This document shows positions 9,379 to 18,028 of a stretch of 64,000 bases of DNA, piece after piece. How positions within the stretch are numbered: position 1 is the first letter of the stretch; each line of letters begins with the position of its first letter. Source of the DNA: CAXPZW01 sp049594615 (GTDB lineage: Bacteria > Bacteroidota > Bacteroidia > Flavobacteriales_D > Sanyastnellaceae); assembly GCA_049594615.1 (NCBI GenBank), contig JBMYJR010000002.1, forward strand, positions 69,962 through 133,961, given 5' to 3'. The translations under genes and the position numbers were made by a program. The notes beneath the pieces are model-generated. The model was not told the DNA's origin, ran no database searches, and saw nothing but the letters and a program-made list of their open reading frames with translations.

Positions 9379-10635
9379 CTACGCTAGGAAATACACCAAA
9401 CAGAACCCGACCAAGAACACCATGCCCGCGATGGCCAACCCGCGCAGCCACAGTGGTGGGCGCCCCTCCTCGGGAAATCGTTCGCTCACCACCAAACGGT
9501 AGTTGGCAAAGGCCACCAGTGGCGCTACCAAGAAGCTCATGGTCGTCGCAAAATCTACCAACTGACGGAAGCCCGAAGGGTCGTCCGGACGGTTGAAGAT
9601 GAACACGTGAATCACCCCATACGCTCCTGCACCGATCAGCACCAACCACAGGATGTAGGCGCCGGGCACTTGCTTGGGCAGCAGCAATTCTCCACAGCGT
9701 TTCATGGCACGCGCGTACCCGTCGAACACCGCAATGCAGGTGCCTAGCATGATGGAAAAAGCGGCTGCTCCTATCAATACGCGGCTCCAAGGTCCCATGA
9801 CCTCGGTGTACATCTTAACCACAACTCCAGCAAAGGCTGCAGCGGGTTTGGGTGCGGGGTTAGGCGTGCCGTGAAGCAGGAAGGCGCCCAATACTACAAA
9901 GCACACGGCTAGCGCGGTGGAGGCGAGGTATCCAAAGTTGAAATCAAACAGTGTTTGCTTCAGGGTGGGGCGAAAGCCGGTTTGGGCCATGCGCTCGACG
10001 GTCCACAGGCTGTTCCACGCGCTCATGTCCACAGCGGTGGGCATCCAGCCCATCAAGGCAATCAGAAAACCCAATGAAATGCCGTCGCCCCAGTCAATCG
10101 CAGGGAGGAGGGGTGCGTCGTAAACCGGTCCTTTTCCCAAGGCCAATCCAAAGGCCACCAGGGTAGAGATCAACAGCACCGCGCCAATGAGTTTGATGAG
10201 GCTGTCCAATACGCCGTACTTGCCCAAGGCCAGTACTACCACCGTTCCTGCCAGCAGAACCCCTGTAATCAGCGGCAAGTTGCCCACCCCAAACAGGTTG
10301 TCCAAAAAGCCCGCGGTCACGGCGCCTACGGCAGCTGCCACAAAGAACAAGGTGCCCAGCGTCAGCGCGGCATACCCACCAATCACCCACTTGCTTTGCT
10401 TGGCGTACCCGTCCAAAATACTGGTGCCGGTCACGTTCGCGTAGCGCGAGCCAAACTCAAAAAAGGGGTACTTGAACAGGTTGGCGAGCAGCACGGCCCA
10501 CAGCAGCGCAAAGCCATAGTCTGCCCCGGCCCGGGTGCTCTGCACCAAGTGGCTCACCCCAATGCACGTAGAGGCAAACACAATGCCTGGCCCCAAAGTC
10601 TGGACCAGTGCTTGGCGGTTGGGAAAGAGAGACAT
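9379..10635 (-). CDS. Nramp-fold metal transporter homologue with altered metal site
   Basis: Inner-membrane transporter with 11 predicted membrane segments in the order expected of the Nramp/SLC11 fold. TM1 begins with GPGIVFAS as in Nramp proteins, but the DPGN metal-binding motif is replaced by a run around IGVSHLVQ, and the TM6 MPH motif reads MPTAVDMS. Both changes remove canonical ligands for Mn/Fe, so the substrate is open; Nramp-related proteins without DPGN are known (for example magnesium-selective relatives). The start at 10635 (MSLFPNRQ) places TM1 about 12 residues in; a start at 10662 would add nine residues. It is divergent from the asparaginase gene and convergent with the TonB receptor. 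Confidence 0.85.
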   Translation of the reverse strand: MSLFPNRQALVQTLGPGIVFASTCIGVSHLVQSTRAGADYGFALLWAVLLANLFKYPFFEFGSRYANVTGTSILDGYAKQSKWVIGGYAALTLGTLFFVAAAVGAVTAGFLDNLFGVGNLPLITGVLLAGTVVVLALGKYGVLDSLIKLIGAVLLISTLVAFGLALGKGPVYDAPLLPAIDWGDGISLGFLIALMGWMPTAVDMSAWNSLWTVERMAQTGFRPTLKQTLFDFNFGYLASTALAVCFVVLGAFLLHGTPNPAPKPAAAFAGVVVKMYTEVMGPWSRVLIGAAAFSIMLGTCIAVFDGYARAMKRCGELLLPKQVPGAYILWLVLIGAGAYGVIHVFIFNRPDDPSGFRQLVDFATTMSFLVAPLVAFANYRLVVSERFPEEGRPPLWLRGLAIAGMVFLVGFCLVYFLA

Positions 10636-10708
10636 GGGGCGGAAGATCGGGAATTTGTGCATTGCAGTTTGGCTGTGATTCCCGAGGTTTAATCCTCAAA
10701 ACTTCGCC

Positions 10709-11755
10709 ATGCGCAACCTCTTCTTCCTCCCACTTCTCCTGCTCTTTGCCGCCTGCCAATCGCACGAAACCGGCGAAAACCCGGACATGCTTGAACCCAA
10801 CGTACCCGAGTGGGCATTGGTTATCCATGGCGGCGCAGGCTACTTTGACTCCGAGTCGTACACCGATGAAGAAGAAGCCGCGTACCGCGACCGTTTGACC
10901 GCGGCGTTGGACGCCGGAGAAGCCGTGTTGGCCGCTGGAGGCAGTAGCACCGACGCGGTGGTGGCTGCCATCCAGGTGCTGGAGAACAGCCCACTGTTCA
11001 ACGCAGGCAAAGGTGCTGTATTTACCGCCGAAGGCATCAACGAGATGGACGCCAGTATCATGCGAGGCTCGGACTTGAATTGTGGTGCGGTCACTGGCAT
11101 CCAACAAGTCAAGAACCCGATCACTGCTGCACGCGCGGTCATGGAACACAGTGAGCACGTGTTTTTCAGCGGCGGTGGCGCCACCTTGTTTGCACAAGAC
11201 CAAGGATTGACCATGGTGGATTCCAGCTACTTCTGGAGCGAAAAATCGTGGAACCGTTACATGCGCATCAAAGCCAACGAAGATTCTTTGGCTGCAGCCG
11301 GGCAGGCCTTCCACCTGCACCGCTGGCCGGACGCCAAGTTTGGTACCGTTGGTTGCGTGGCCTTGGACAAAGAGGGCAACCTGGCCGCCGGTACTTCAAC
11401 TGGGGGCATGACCTTCAAACGCAATGGACGCATCGGGGATAGCCCGGTGATTGCCGCCGGTACCTATGCCGACAACAACTCAGCTGCCATCTCCTGCACA
11501 GGACACGGAGAATTCTTTATTCGTACTGCGGTGGCGCATGACATCTGTGCCCGTGTGGAGCACGGGGGCGCATCGCTCGAAGAAGCTGCGCGTGCGGTGG
11601 TGATGGACAAGCTGGTGCGCATGGAAGGCGAGGGGGGCATCATTGGCCTTGATCACCACGGCAATGTGGCCATGACCTTCAACTCCGCTGGAATGTTCCG
11701 CGGCTTCCGCAAGTCCACCGGCGAGACCGCCGTCAAGATGTACGGGAACGAATAG
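10709..11755 (+). CDS. Isoaspartyl peptidase / Thr-type L-asparaginase lipoprotein
   Basis: Ntn-hydrolase that cleaves isoaspartyl dipeptides and/or asparagine. A lipoprotein signal with lipobox FAAC ends at C18, so the enzyme is probably attached to the envelope instead of cytosolic. The two subunits would arise by autocleavage before T213 in the GTVGCVALD motif, and the substrate loop GTSTGGM follows. The alpha part carries the usual VIHGGAG (about 32-38), and the GDSPVIAAGTYADN block is in the beta part. Length (348) is normal for the family plus the signal. It is divergent from the Nramp gene and convergent with the binding protein downstream. Confidence 0.93.
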   Translation: MRNLFFLPLLLLFAACQSHETGENPDMLEPNVPEWALVIHGGAGYFDSESYTDEEEAAYRDRLTAALDAGEAVLAAGGSSTDAVVAAIQVLENSPLFNAGKGAVFTAEGINEMDASIMRGSDLNCGAVTGIQQVKNPITAARAVMEHSEHVFFSGGGATLFAQDQGLTMVDSSYFWSEKSWNRYMRIKANEDSLAAAGQAFHLHRWPDAKFGTVGCVALDKEGNLAAGTSTGGMTFKRNGRIGDSPVIAAGTYADNNSAAISCTGHGEFFIRTAVAHDICARVEHGGASLEEAARAVVMDKLVRMEGEGGIIGLDHHGNVAMTFNSAGMFRGFRKSTGETAVKMYGNE

Positions 11756-11759
11756 GGTT

Positions 11760-13073
11760 CTAGCGCGCTGTGTGCGCGTAAGACACCGATCGGGCGCCTG
11801 CGCTGCTGTGTACCGCTACAATGTACTGGCCTGAGGGCCAATCGGCAGCGGGTACTTCCACGGTTTGAGCCCCACGATCAGCTGTGAAGAGCAACTTTCC
11901 AAAGACGTCAAAGACACTGCAACTGTGCAGCAAAACCCCTTCAAGTGAAACACTCCAATCACCTGAGTATGTGGGTTTTATCAGTAGTTTGTAGTCCGCG
12001 ATTTCTTCTATACCGATGGGCTCTTCTTCGTCCGCTGGGGGCATGCCGAAGTACACGTCGTCGATGTAGTAGGTTTGCTCGCCAATCTGCCAACCTTCAA
12101 GTCCAAAGTTGAAGAAGATAGAGGCCTTGTTAAAGGCCCAGCCCTGCCCCAATCCAGAGGCTAAAGAAGGCGTGCCAGGAACGGCATCGGAGAAGTCAAA
12201 CACCATGGTTTCCCATGCTCCAGACGCGGTGGTAACGGATTCTGTCTCGCAGGTTTGACCGCCGTCCATGGAGTTCTCCACTTTCAAGCGCACGTTGTAA
12301 CCTGCTTGTGGTGACCACACGCGCACAGTCATGATGGTGGAGTCGTTGCTGAAGGGAATATTGGACACAAAACCACCTGGTGTACCGATGGTGGTGCCAG
12401 CGTAGGTCCATGCGGTTTCCATGCGTACGATACGCGCCACGTTGTTTTCTTCGTCTTCAGGGTCGGTTTCCAGAAATGAGGTGTTGCCTGCAAAATCGGT
12501 GAGTCCGTAGTTGATGAGCGGCTCCTCAAAAGTCACCGGCAGGTCCAATTGCTCGCCGATGTAGGATTGCTTGATGTCGTCGAAATAGAAGGTTGAGGTC
12601 TCCGAACCGTCGCCGTAATTGCCAAAGTCAAACATGAACACCAAATCGGTGTAAACCATGGGTTGGCCGGTGTAGTCCCAGACCAAGGTTTCCCATTCGC
12701 CAGAAACGGTGGTCTCGGCGTCGTTGTCGAACGCTGCGCCGCCTTCGAGTTTAAGGCGTACCGTGGTGCCCACGGGAGCGTCGGTGTACACCTTCATCTG
12801 GATGGTTGTGTTGACAGAGAAGTCCAAGGTTTCTTCCAGAAGGATTTTGGATCCGGCCCAAATCTCACCGCCGATGCGCACGATGCGTCCCACATTTTCG
12901 CTGGGGTTTGCAGGGTTTTGGTAGGGGTTGGCCACCACCTCGCCCGTACCGCCGTCGAAGTCTACAAAGTCAGCGGTGGTGACGTCGCTTTCGAAGTAAA
13001 TGGGAAGGGTTTGGGCTTGCGCAGTGATGGTCAACAGGCAGGCGCTCAGGGCAATCAGGGAAAATCGCAGCAC
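11760..13073 (-). CDS. Secreted two-module carbohydrate-binding-like protein with T9SS type A sorting domain
   Basis: Predicted surface or secreted protein of 437 residues. A GTG at 13073 is preferred as start because it gives a signal peptide directly (MLRFSLIALSACLLTITAQAQ); the longer frame would begin inside the terminator of the upstream gene. Two tandem beta-sandwich modules follow (about 22-190 and 195-375), each with NVGRIVRI or NVARIVRM, a W-E-T-L/M-V motif and ending in YFDDI or YIDDVYFG, as in glycan-binding jelly-roll domains. The C-terminus (about 390-437) with VFDVFGKLLF and WPSGQYIVAVHS is a type A sorting domain. No catalytic domain is present, so the role is binding or adhesion by inference. 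Confidence 0.82.
   Translation of the reverse strand: MLRFSLIALSACLLTITAQAQTLPIYFESDVTTADFVDFDGGTGEVVANPYQNPANPSENVGRIVRIGGEIWAGSKILLEETLDFSVNTTIQMKVYTDAPVGTTVRLKLEGGAAFDNDAETTVSGEWETLVWDYTGQPMVYTDLVFMFDFGNYGDGSETSTFYFDDIKQSYIGEQLDLPVTFEEPLINYGLTDFAGNTSFLETDPEDEENNVARIVRMETAWTYAGTTIGTPGGFVSNIPFSNDSTIMTVRVWSPQAGYNVRLKVENSMDGGQTCETESVTTASGAWETMVFDFSDAVPGTPSLASGLGQGWAFNKASIFFNFGLEGWQIGEQTYYIDDVYFGMPPADEEEPIGIEEIADYKLLIKPTYSGDWSVSLEGVLLHSCSVFDVFGKLLFTADRGAQTVEVPAADWPSGQYIVAVHSSAGARSVSYAHTAR
11764..11778. repeat. GTGTGCGC-containing hairpin at converging gene ends
   Basis: CGCGC TGTGT GCGCG hairpin starting 9 bases after the asparaginase stop and lying inside the last codons of the minus-strand gene. 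It contains GTGTGCGCGTAAG (11770-11782), almost identical to 45023-45035 and related to 26817-26830. Confidence 0.4.
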
Positions 13074-13174
13074 GATTCGGGTTTTTAAGTTGGAAGGTGT
13101 GAAACGTACACCTTTTGTAGTGTGCAAAGTACACTTAATATTCCGCTGAACGGTAACGGCCGATAGGTTGGGCA

Positions 13175-13198
13175 CAAAAAAAGCCCGGCGAACCGGGC
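13175..13198 (-). terminator. Rho-independent terminator of the DUF5606 gene
   Basis: On the minus strand GCCCGG TTCG CCGGGC is followed by seven or eight T, 19 bases after the DUF5606 stop. It is a textbook UUCG tetraloop terminator and separates that gene from the binding-protein gene further downstream. Confidence 0.9.
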
Positions 13199-13216
13199 GG
13201 GAAAAGGGAGGGAGGC

Positions 13217-13645
13217 TTATTCAGCGCTTTCCTTTGCGTCCTCGCTGGGTGCTTCCTCGGCGTCAGGCAAGAGCAAGCCGTGCTTGTGCAGGAGGTTGTA
13301 CCACTGGAAGAGCTTCTTGAGATCCGACGGGTACACGCGGTCCTCGTCAAACTTGGGGAGTACTTCACCCATGTAGTCGCGCAATTCTTCGTTGGAAGAC
13401 TTATGTGAGATGGCGGGATCGTCGCCTGCGTGGTCCTTGATTTTGTCGAAGACTTTGCTCAAGGGCACATCGTCGTCGTAGGTGTAGATGGAGATGTCCT
13501 GCAGGGCGCTCACTTTGTGGGTGGCTTGCACAGGCATACGCTTGCCGTCGAGCAGAGATTCTACAATGATGCTGCGGCCGCTGTTGGACAGCATTTTAAA
13601 CAGACCGGGTTTGCCGCTGATGGCGAGGATGTTCTCCAGGTTCAT
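13217..13645 (-). CDS. DUF5606 family protein
   Basis: Small cytosolic protein of a Bacteroidota-restricted family of unknown function. The 142 residues open with NLENILAISGKPGLFKML and SNSGRSIIVESL, the typical start of DUF5606, then a second half with HKSSNEELRDYMGEVLPKFD and a helical LKKLFQWYNLL segment, and an acidic tail. No signal peptide or membrane segment. A TATTTTTG element (13662-13669) lies 16 bases upstream of the ATG and a strong terminator follows, so it is probably a single-gene transcript. Confidence 0.88.
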   Translation of the reverse strand: MNLENILAISGKPGLFKMLSNSGRSIIVESLLDGKRMPVQATHKVSALQDISIYTYDDDVPLSKVFDKIKDHAGDDPAISHKSSNEELRDYMGEVLPKFDEDRVYPSDLKKLFQWYNLLHKHGLLLPDAEEAPSEDAKESAE

Positions 13646-13661
13646 CGAGATGGATTTCCGA

Positions 13662-13669
13662 CAAAAATA
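13662..13669 (-). promoter_or_regulatory. -7 element of DUF5606 gene
   Basis: TATTTTTG on the minus strand matches the Bacteroidota TAnnTTTG consensus exactly and ends 16 bases before the ATG at 13645. Confidence 0.6.
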
Positions 13670-13722
13670 GCGTCACGGTGCAGTTGCTCCTAGGTCAAGG
13701 ACGCATTTTGTTGCGCAGTTAT

Positions 13723-14160
13723 TCACGCCCCTGAAGGCCAGTCTTCCAAAAACACCACTTGGCCCTCGACCCAGGTGCAGCAATGGTGTTCCAATCCGTT
13801 GGACACCGCCAAATACGGCATGCCGAGCACTTGGTTGTACTGTACGGCCTGGTCAAACACGGCTTCAGTGAGCTTGATTTTGGGTGCTTTGCATTCCACG
13901 AGCAGCTGAGGATTTCCGGTGGCATCAAAGGTCACAATGTCGGCTCGCCGAGTAATGCCCGAAAGGGTCAACGCATGCTCAATCCCAATCCGCCCTTTGG
14001 CGTAGCCTTTGTGGTGGATCAGGTACATGACCAAATGCTGGCGCACCCACTCTTCGGGCGCGCAAACCAGCCACTTGGACCGCAGCTCATCAAAGATGTG
14101 GACCTCCCCGTGGACGCGCTTGAGGCGAAAAGGGTAGGGAGGTAGGTTCAGCGGTTGCAT
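13723..14160 (-). CDS. Orphan HsdR_N-type PD-(D/E)XK domain protein
   Basis: A 145-residue single-domain protein resembling the N-terminal nuclease domain of type I restriction subunit R (HSDR_N_2). The nuclease core is seen as RRADIVTFD followed by LLVECKAP, that is the D ... ExK arrangement, and QAVQYNQVL after it. There is no helicase domain and no hsdM or hsdS nearby, so it is not a restriction enzyme on its own. The ATG at 14160 is preferred because upstream residues do not look like protein and would run into the divergent amn promoter. Such orphans are common in Bacteroidota next to housekeeping genes; function unknown, perhaps repair. Confidence 0.8.
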   Translation of the reverse strand: MQPLNLPPYPFRLKRVHGEVHIFDELRSKWLVCAPEEWVRQHLVMYLIHHKGYAKGRIGIEHALTLSGITRRADIVTFDATGNPQLLVECKAPKIKLTEAVFDQAVQYNQVLGMPYLAVSNGLEHHCCTWVEGQVVFLEDWPSGA

Positions 14161-14203
14161 ATTTTGCGATCTTCCGACCAAACTACTCAGCACAACCCGT
14201 TCC

Positions 14204-14977
14204 ATGAAGACCAAAGAGGAAATTGTTCGCAATTGGCTCCCCCGTTACACAGGCACCGAAATCGAGGCCTTTGGGGATTACGTCCTGCTCACCAACTTTG
14301 AAGACTACGTAGAGAAGTTTGCCGAATGGCACAAAGCAGAGGTGCACGGGCGCGACAAGGCCATGAGCAACTGCACCGCAGACAACCTCTCGATCATCAA
14401 CTTTGGCATGGGGTCGGCCAACGCGGCCACGATCATGGATTTGCTTAGCGCCAAGCGCCCCAAGGCGGTCCTGTTTTTGGGCAAGTGCGGGGCGCTCAAG
14501 TCCAAAATCAAACTCGGAGACTTTGTGCTGCCCATCGCCGGCATCCGCGGTGAAGGAGCCTCGAACGATTACTTCCCCACCGAGGTGCCTGCGCTCCCGG
14601 CTTTTGCGCTGCAGCGCGCCATCTCTTCTACGGTCCGCGATTACAAGAAGGACTACTGGACGGGCACCTGTTACACCACCAACCGCCGCGTGTGGGAGTG
14701 GGACGAAGAGTTCAAGCAGTACCTGCGCAAGATCCGCGCGGGGGCCATCGACATGGAAACCGCCACGCTCTTTTCGGTGGGGTTTGCCAATAAAATTCCC
14801 ACCGGAGCGCTGCTGCTTGTAAGCGACAACCCCATGACGCCCGACGGGGTCAAGACCTCTTCATCGGACCAAAAGGTGAGTCGGAATTTTGTTGATTTGC
14901 AGATTAAAATGGGCATCGACGCGCTGCACGAGATCAAGAACAATGGCCGTTCTGTGCGTCACCTGCTCTGGACCTGA
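14204..14977 (+). CDS. amn: AMP nucleosidase
   Basis: Hydrolyses AMP to adenine and ribose 5-phosphate. The 257-residue protein is the short form without the N-terminal regulatory domain of the E. coli enzyme. It shows the nucleoside phosphorylase-like fold motifs INFGMGSANAAT (phosphate/ribose site, about 65-76), LFLGKCGAL, and GAIDMETATLFSVG with the conserved Met-Glu pair near 181-182. It is divergent from the HsdR_N gene and is followed after three bases by holA, so the two are likely co-transcribed. Confidence 0.92.
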   Translation: MKTKEEIVRNWLPRYTGTEIEAFGDYVLLTNFEDYVEKFAEWHKAEVHGRDKAMSNCTADNLSIINFGMGSANAATIMDLLSAKRPKAVLFLGKCGALKSKIKLGDFVLPIAGIRGEGASNDYFPTEVPALPAFALQRAISSTVRDYKKDYWTGTCYTTNRRVWEWDEEFKQYLRKIRAGAIDMETATLFSVGFANKIPTGALLLVSDNPMTPDGVKTSSSDQKVSRNFVDLQIKMGIDALHEIKNNGRSVRHLLWT

Positions 14978-14980
14978 TCC

Positions 14981-15997
14981 ATGGACCACCTCCGCATTCT
15001 ACGAGACATCCGCTCGGGCGAAATCGCGCCCATTTACGCCCTGATGGGTGAGGAGCCGTACTTCATCGACCAGATCACCCAAGTGCTGGAAGACGAGCTG
15101 CTGACCGAGGCCGAAAAGGCCTTCAACCTCACGGTGGTCTACGGACGCGACGTGAGCATGGACCAGGTGATATCTTCGGCCAAAGCGTTTCCCATGATGG
15201 GCGAGCGCCAGGTACTCGTGGTGCGCGAAGCCCAAGCCATGGCCGATTGGAAGAAGTCCGAGAACCTCTCGGCCTTGGAGCACTACGCCGGCAACCCGCA
15301 ACCCTCCACAGTGCTGGTATTTGCCTACAAGGGAAAGAAAATGGACGGGCGTTCCAAGGCGGTCAAAAAGCTCAAGACCACCGGCGTGTGGTTCGAAAGC
15401 CCTCGCCTCAAAGAAGCCCGCATCCCCGGCTGGGTCAAGCAATACACCGAGGATCACGGCTACGCGATCACCGACAAGGCCTCCTACCTGCTCGCCGAAT
15501 TCCTGGGCACCGACCTCAGCAAGCTCTCCAACGAGCTGGACAAGCTGATGATCTTGGTACCCAAAGGCGCCGAAATTACCCCGGATGAGATCGAGAAGAA
15601 CATCGGCATCTCTAAGGATTACAACATCTTCGAGCTCCAACGCGCCCTCAGTGTGAAGGACGTGACCAAGGCCAACCGCATCGTGAACTACTTCTTGGCC
15701 AATCCCAAGACCCACCCGTTGCAAATGGTGATTCCGGTGTTGTACAGCTACTTCTCCAAGCTGCTGGTGTACAGCACGCTCAAAGACAAGAGCTCGGCCA
15801 ATGTGGCCAAGGTGCTGCGCATTCCACCTTTTGTGGTGGGCGATTACGCGAAGGCGGGCCAGCTCTATCCGTACGGCAAGTTGCGCCGCATCATCGGTTA
15901 CCTGCGAGAGATGGACCGCAAGGTCAAGGGCATAGATGTGGACAAAATGGAGACCGATGCGTTGATGCGCGAGATGATCTTCAAAACGTTGCACTAG
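14981..15997 (+). CDS. holA: DNA polymerase III subunit delta
   Basis: Clamp-loader subunit that opens the beta sliding clamp. The 338-residue protein has the usual N-terminal PIYALMGEEPYFIDQIT, the domain II segment LIGTDLSKLSNELDKL-type pattern (seen here as LGTDLSKLSNELDKL near 170), the block EKNIGISKDYNIFELQRAL, and the C-terminal collar region ending in a helical repeat with REMIFKTLH. It starts three bases after amn. Assignment rests on overall pattern since this family has no catalytic motif. Confidence 0.9.
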   Translation: MDHLRILRDIRSGEIAPIYALMGEEPYFIDQITQVLEDELLTEAEKAFNLTVVYGRDVSMDQVISSAKAFPMMGERQVLVVREAQAMADWKKSENLSALEHYAGNPQPSTVLVFAYKGKKMDGRSKAVKKLKTTGVWFESPRLKEARIPGWVKQYTEDHGYAITDKASYLLAEFLGTDLSKLSNELDKLMILVPKGAEITPDEIEKNIGISKDYNIFELQRALSVKDVTKANRIVNYFLANPKTHPLQMVIPVLYSYFSKLLVYSTLKDKSSANVAKVLRIPPFVVGDYAKAGQLYPYGKLRRIIGYLREMDRKVKGIDVDKMETDALMREMIFKTLH

Positions 15998-16072
15998 TCA
16001 CCATTTCTGGTGTGCAGCTTTGGTTCAGGTAGCTTAGCTAACTTCGTCTCAACTTACAATACAACTGTTAAA

Positions 16073-16726
16073 ATGCTCACCCTCCTCCGCAAAGAACTCC
16101 GCTTGGAATTACGCAGCCGTGAAACGCTCGTGGGGGTGGTCATGTACATGGTCAGTACAGTGTATGTATGCTACCTGAATTTCAAGGAGTTGGATGCGGT
16201 GGCCACGTGGAATGCACTGCTGTGGATCATTGTGTTGTTCACTGCGTTTCAGGCCATGGCGCGCACCTTTCGGCACGAGCCGCCACGGGTGCAGTTGTAC
16301 TTGTATACACTGGTTTCACCCGAGCAATTGATCCTGGCCAAGTTGGTGTTCAACGCGCTGTTTATGGGCGTGCTTTCCTTGCTGGCGCTGGGCTGTCTGG
16401 TGTTGTTTTTGGGCGATGCGGTGCTGGCAGCGGCCAACATGGGAGCCTTTGTTACCGGATTGGTGGTGGGCGCCATGGCCTTGGGCGCCGGGTTGACCCT
16501 CATTTCAGGCATCGCGGTCAAGACCGGAAACAACGTGGGGTTGACGGCGGTATTGGCCTTTCCGGTGCTCATTCCCGTGCTGCTGGTTTTGCGCGACATC
16601 ACCTTCAGCGCGTTGCAAGGCCAAGCCTTTGCAGAAATTGTGGGAAAATTGGGCCTGTTGGGGGGCATCACCGTGCTCATTCTGGGCCTCAGCTACTTGC
16701 TGTTTCCATACCTTTGGCGCGAGTAA
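16073..16726 (+). CDS. ccmB: Heme exporter protein B (CcmB)
   Basis: Membrane subunit of the CcmAB ABC complex that releases holo-CcmE in cytochrome c maturation. The ATG at 16073 gives 217 residues, the family length, beginning MLTLLRKELRLELRSRETL, which is the diagnostic cytosolic start. Six membrane segments follow, with FTAFQAMARTF and the LYLYTLVSPEQLILAKLV loop. An upstream GTG/ATG in the same frame would add 21 unlikely residues. The ATPase gene ccmA is not next to it; holA precedes it. ccmC follows after 15 bases. Confidence 0.93.
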   Translation: MLTLLRKELRLELRSRETLVGVVMYMVSTVYVCYLNFKELDAVATWNALLWIIVLFTAFQAMARTFRHEPPRVQLYLYTLVSPEQLILAKLVFNALFMGVLSLLALGCLVLFLGDAVLAAANMGAFVTGLVVGAMALGAGLTLISGIAVKTGNNVGLTAVLAFPVLIPVLLVLRDITFSALQGQAFAEIVGKLGLLGGITVLILGLSYLLFPYLWRE

Positions 16727-16741
16727 AAACGCCGTGTCTGC

Positions 16742-17788
16742 ATGAAATCCCTTTGGTGGAAGTTTTTGGCGCTCGCCATCTTGGTGTACGCCGCCGTTCG
16801 CAGCCTGTTGACGCCGCTGAATCCGTGCATTTTGGATGTGGGCACCGGCACGGTTTCTCCCGGAGAGCAGGTGGTGGACGTCATCGGTTACCGCACTCAT
16901 TTTCAGGACGCTTCGGTGCAGTTCATGCTGCTGGCTTCTGGAGTGGTTGAAGGCGACACGGTAGCGCACTGGCTCGTCTCGCGTGAAGTGACCGCCACCG
17001 ACGGCGATCACGCACAGGTCACCTTCACCATTCCCCAACAACTGCCCGACACGGTTCTTGATCTGTACGCCAACACTGATGTGGACGGCACCCTCTACCT
17101 GCCTAATGCTCTGCGTTTGGAGAACTTCACGACGGGCAAGCCTTTGGCAGCCAGTGCCGAAATCCAAGTCGAACGCAACGAACCCGCCGAGCTCGGCTTC
17201 CCCTTCCAAGTGGTGTTGTTTGAGACCATCCGCAACCTGTGTTGGCACGTGCCCATGTGGTTCACCATGTTTTTGCTGATGATCATCGCGGTGGTCAACT
17301 CCATCCAATACCTGATCGGCGGCAAAGTCAACAACGACTTGCGTGCCAAGGGTGCGGTGGATGTGGGGCTGATGTTTTGCCTCTTGGGCCTGATCACCGG
17401 ATCCTTCTGGGCCCGCTTCACCTGGGGCGACTGGTGGGTGGATGACCCCCAACTCAACGGGGCCATGGTCACCTTCATGATCTATGTGGCCTACGCCGTG
17501 CTGCGCGCCAGCATTGATGATCCCGACAAACGCGCCCGCATTGCTGCGGTCTACAACATATTTGCCTTTGCCATGCTGGTGGTGCTGTTGATGGTGCTGC
17601 CCCGCTTCACCGAGTCTTTGCACCCGGGCAAAGGCAGCAGCCCCGCCTTTTCACAATACGATTTGGACGATACCCTGCGCTGGGTGTTTTACCCGGCGGT
17701 CATCGGTTGGATGCTGGTGTCGGTGTGGCTGTATAACCTGAACGTACGCTTGGATCGCGTACGCCTCAAAATCGAAGAGCGCTCATGA
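16742..17788 (+). CDS. ccmC: Heme exporter protein C (CcmC) with large periplasmic insert
   Basis: Heme-handling membrane protein that loads heme onto CcmE. The C-terminal 200 residues have the expected core: histidine in CWHVPMWF, the tryptophan-rich WGDWWVDDPQLNG loop, VAYAVLRAS, and the membrane segments. The protein is 348 residues instead of the usual 220-250: between a first membrane segment (about 5-22) and the core lies a roughly 150-residue periplasmic domain (about 25-160) of beta-rich character with SPGEQVVDV and LDLYANTDVDGTLYLPN. The WxWD of the canonical loop is WVDD here. Its stop overlaps ccmD by four bases. Confidence 0.9.
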   Translation: MKSLWWKFLALAILVYAAVRSLLTPLNPCILDVGTGTVSPGEQVVDVIGYRTHFQDASVQFMLLASGVVEGDTVAHWLVSREVTATDGDHAQVTFTIPQQLPDTVLDLYANTDVDGTLYLPNALRLENFTTGKPLAASAEIQVERNEPAELGFPFQVVLFETIRNLCWHVPMWFTMFLLMIIAVVNSIQYLIGGKVNNDLRAKGAVDVGLMFCLLGLITGSFWARFTWGDWWVDDPQLNGAMVTFMIYVAYAVLRASIDDPDKRARIAAVYNIFAFAMLVVLLMVLPRFTESLHPGKGSSPAFSQYDLDDTLRWVFYPAVIGWMLVSVWLYNLNVRLDRVRLKIEERS

Positions 17789-18024
17789 ACCCTGTTTTGA
17801 CCCGAAGTCTGACAACATTGGCCTTGTTGGTGGTGTTTTCAATACACGCAACGGCCGCAGCTGACCAGCCTGTGAGCGCCTTGGAAGGCACCTTCTTCCA
17901 ATCGGCCAAGTTCTACACCGTGCTTGCGGTGGTGGTGCTGATTTTGCTGGGCATGTTCGGTTATTTGTTTGTGTTGGACCGCCGCGTGCGCAAGCTCGAG
18001 GCGGAAGTTGAATCTGAAGCGTAA
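17785..18024 (+). CDS. ccmD: CcmD-like small membrane protein
   Basis: A 79-residue protein with an N-terminal signal-like segment, a single membrane helix (about 43-63, FYTVLAVVVLILLGMFGYLF) and a charged cytosolic tail RRVRKLEAEV. Position between ccmC and ccmE, size and topology fit CcmD, which stabilises the CcmC-CcmE complex. CcmD has no strong sequence signature, so the call leans on context. Overlap with ccmC is ATGA and ccmE starts five bases after the stop. Confidence 0.78.
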   Translation: MNPVLTRSLTTLALLVVFSIHATAAADQPVSALEGTFFQSAKFYTVLAVVVLILLGMFGYLFVLDRRVRKLEAEVESEA

Positions 18025-18028
18025 TGTC

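Noticed and set aside
13723..14160. Type I restriction system
   Set aside because: Only the N-terminal HsdR-like domain is present; no helicase, methylase or specificity subunit in the window.
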